This document shows positions 14,229 through 15,543 of a stretch of DNA of 15,543 bases, one piece after another. The notes below the pieces were generated by a model. The model was given only the letters and a program-made list of their open reading frames with translations, did no database searches and was not told the origin of the DNA. Origin of the DNA: an uncultured Clostridia bacterium (GTDB taxonomy: Bacteria > Bacillota > Clostridia > Lachnospirales > Lachnospiraceae); assembly GCA_947178045.1 (NCBI GenBank), contig CAMWWR010000004.1, positions 1 to 15,543 of the forward strand. The letters are read 5' to 3'. How positions within the stretch are numbered: position 1 is the stretch's first letter; each line of letters starts with the position of its first letter. A program made the position numbers and the translations under genes.

Positions 14229-14320
14229 AATCTGCGCCTTTCCTTCCTGCACCTGCCGCTCCTCGCCTTCCGGGCGGCACATAATCCTGGGCGGGACATC
14301 CTCCCGTCCGGTTAAGCATA

Positions 14321-14349
14321 ATTATATGTATTCCTTCCTGTAATGTCAA
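14321..14349 (-). promoter_or_regulatory. Perfect-consensus sigma-A promoter of the rhomboid-permease-gerW operon
   Basis: On the minus strand: TTGACA (14349-14344), a 17-nt spacer, TATAAT (14326-14321). Both boxes match consensus in all six bases. The leader to ATG 14228 is about 85 nt and contains a small hairpin, CGGGA/TCCCG at 14292-14306. Confidence 0.85.
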
Positions 14350-14378
14350 ATTAAAGGATTCTAAATTTTGAGAAAGTA

Positions 14379-14387
14379 TGGTATAAT
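14379..14387 (+). promoter_or_regulatory. Extended -10 promoter of rqcH
   Basis: TGGTATAAT gives a perfect -10 (14382-14387) with the TGn extension. The -35 position (14359-14364, TTCTAA) is weak, as is common with extended -10 promoters. It lies 33 nt before ATG 14420 and is divergent from the promoter at 14321-14349. Confidence 0.65.
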
Positions 14388-14419
14388 TGAGCTTATCTTT
14401 TAAAAGCGAGGCAAATTTT

Positions 14420-15543
14420 ATGGCATTTGACGGAATTGTTATTTCAAATATAGTGCGTGACCTGAACCGCATGCTCACCGGCGGCCGCATCGTAAAAATC
14501 AGCCAGCCGGAAAAGGACGAGCTGATCCTGTCCGTAAAAAATTACGATACCTACAAGCTGTTCATCTCCGCGTCGGCCTCCCTGCCGCTCATCTATCTGA
14601 CCGGCGTCAGCAAACCGAATCCGATGACCGCGCCGAATTTCTGCATGCTGCTGCGCAAGCATCTCAACAGCGCGCGCATCCTCTCCGTGACGCAGCCGGG
14701 GCTCGAGCGCATCATCGACTTTGCCATCGAGCATCTCGACGAGATGGGCGACCTGTGCCAAAAGCACCTGATGGTCGAAATTATGGGAAAGCACAGCAAT
14801 ATTATTTTCTGCGACAGCGAGGGACGGATCGTGGACAGCATCAAGCATGTTTCCGGGGCGGTCAGCTCCGTACGCGAGGTGCTGCCGGGCCGGGAATATT
14901 TCATTCCACAGACACAGGAAAAGCTTGATCCTCTCACGCTCTCCCTCGCGGATTTCGAGGCGAGTGTCGTCCCGAAGCCCCTCCCGGCCGCGGCCGCGCT
15001 CTGCCAGAGTCTGACCGGCATCAGCCCGCTGATCGCGAACGAGCTCTGCCACGAGGCCGGGATCGACGCAGGACAGCCGCTTTCCTCCCTCCCGGAGGAA
15101 TACCGCGCGCACCTGTACGGCACGCTTGACGCGCTGCTCGACCGGGTGCGAAACGGGGATTTCACGCCGAATATTATTTATGAGGACAAAAGCGCCCTCT
15201 CTGCCGGCAGCCGGCAGCCGGTGGAGTTCTCCTCCGTGCCGCTGCACTGCTACGACAATTTCCCCGGCACGGCCGCGGTCGCCTTTGACTCCGTGTCCGA
15301 GCTTCTGGAGACCTACTACTCTTCCAAAAACAAGCTGACCCGCATCCGCCAGAAATCCTCGGATCTGCGGCGCGTCATCGCAAACGCCGTCGAGCGCGGC
15401 AGCAAAAAGTACGATCTCCAGCTCAAGCAGCTCAAGGACACCGAAAAGCGCGAAAAATACCGGATCTACGGCGAGCTGCTGACGACCTACGGCTACTCGG
15501 TCTCCCCGGGCGAAAAATCCGTGACGGTGCTGAATTATTATAC
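14420..15543 (+). CDS. rqcH: RqcH / NFACT family ribosome quality control factor, cut by right edge
   Basis: The first about 374 residues of a NFACT protein (older name: fibronectin-binding protein A-like). RqcH binds stalled 50S subunits and directs alanine tailing of the unfinished chain. The NFACT-N domain is clear: MAFDGIVISNIVRDL (1-15), GGRIVKISQPEKDEL, NFCMLLRKHL (73-82), PGLERIIDF (93-101), VEIMGKHSNIIF and IKHVSGAVSSVREVLPGR. HhH and coiled-coil regions begin after about 175, with KNKLTRIRQKSSDLRR in the coiled-coil part. The DR pair reported as important in Bacillus RqcH is ER here (96-97), a mild change that may be normal in Clostridia. The start ATG 14420 has GCGAGG 9 nt upstream. 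No stop is reached before 15543. The gene seems to be transcribed alone from its own promoter. Confidence 0.93.
   Translation, partial: MAFDGIVISNIVRDLNRMLTGGRIVKISQPEKDELILSVKNYDTYKLFISASASLPLIYLTGVSKPNPMTAPNFCMLLRKHLNSARILSVTQPGLERIIDFAIEHLDEMGDLCQKHLMVEIMGKHSNIIFCDSEGRIVDSIKHVSGAVSSVREVLPGREYFIPQTQEKLDPLTLSLADFEASVVPKPLPAAAALCQSLTGISPLIANELCHEAGIDAGQPLSSLPEEYRAHLYGTLDALLDRVRNGDFTPNIIYEDKSALSAGSRQPVEFSSVPLHCYDNFPGTAAVAFDSVSELLETYYSSKNKLTRIRQKSSDLRRVIANAVERGSKKYDLQLKQLKDTEKREKYRIYGELLTTYGYSVSPGEKSVTVLNYY

Noticed and set aside
13422..14315. Plus-strand reading frame of 297 codons
   Set aside because: It is antisense to the rhomboid-like gene, very rich in Arg, Gln and Lys, and resembles no family. 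The minus-strand gene explains the region.
1..15543. CRISPR array, tRNA, rRNA or insertion-sequence transposase
   Set aside because: I see no regularly spaced direct repeats, no cloverleaf or rRNA-like segment, and no transposase motif on either strand. The hairpin repeats are scattered, not arrayed.

Overview
The window looks like the chromosome of a spore-forming Clostridia member (Bacillota), most like the Lachnospiraceae. Reasons: a GerW/YtfJ sporulation protein next to a DUF2953 (YtfI-like) protein, RqcH at the right edge, purine-rich Shine-Dalgarno sequences, consensus sigma-A promoters, and a surface-polysaccharide cluster of Lachnospiraceae type. The genus cannot be fixed from the sequence.

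Left half (1 to about 6,710, minus strand): a cell-surface polysaccharide or teichoic-acid-like operon read right to left. In transcription order it holds a GT4 glycosyltransferase, an EpsE-like GT2, a COG5610-like protein with a FLARDG motif, an ABC-2 export permease, its TagH/Wzt-like ATPase, and a GT2 fused to a HAD-like (COG5610-type) domain that runs off the left edge. The fusion gene is broken by one extra A in an A6 run (T6 on the plus strand, 347-352). The genes suggest that a glycan is built on a carrier in the cytoplasm and exported by the ABC pair. The operon starts at a sigma-A-like promoter whose -10 lies inside the palindrome GGTAAAC-N8-GTTTACC. A small divergent XRE regulator (6807-7178, plus strand) is the obvious candidate to bind there.

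Middle (7,179-7,433): an AT-rich gap with a strong minus-strand terminator whose stem carries the same GGTAAACC/GGTTTACC arms.

Right half (7,434-14,350, minus strand): one apparent operon from a perfect-consensus promoter (TTGACA-N17-TATAAT). In order it encodes a rhomboid-fold protein without catalytic residues but with a zinc-ribbon tail, two ABC-2-type permeases with no ATPase beside them, a 465-residue helical protein of unknown function, a 115-residue unknown, a DUF2953 protein with a long low-complexity insert, and GerW. It ends at the terminator. The other direction carries rqcH (ribosome quality control), cut by the right edge.

The most unusual structure is a family of four short hairpin repeats of about 22 nt, all on the sense strand of minus-strand operon junctions (2972-2993, 5402-5424, 10840-10861, 10913-10934). 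Their stems are kept by compensatory base changes. They coincide with altered gene ends: a roughly 48-residue tail on the GT4 protein, a displaced apparent start for the export permease, and a missing last membrane segment in one ABC-2 permease.
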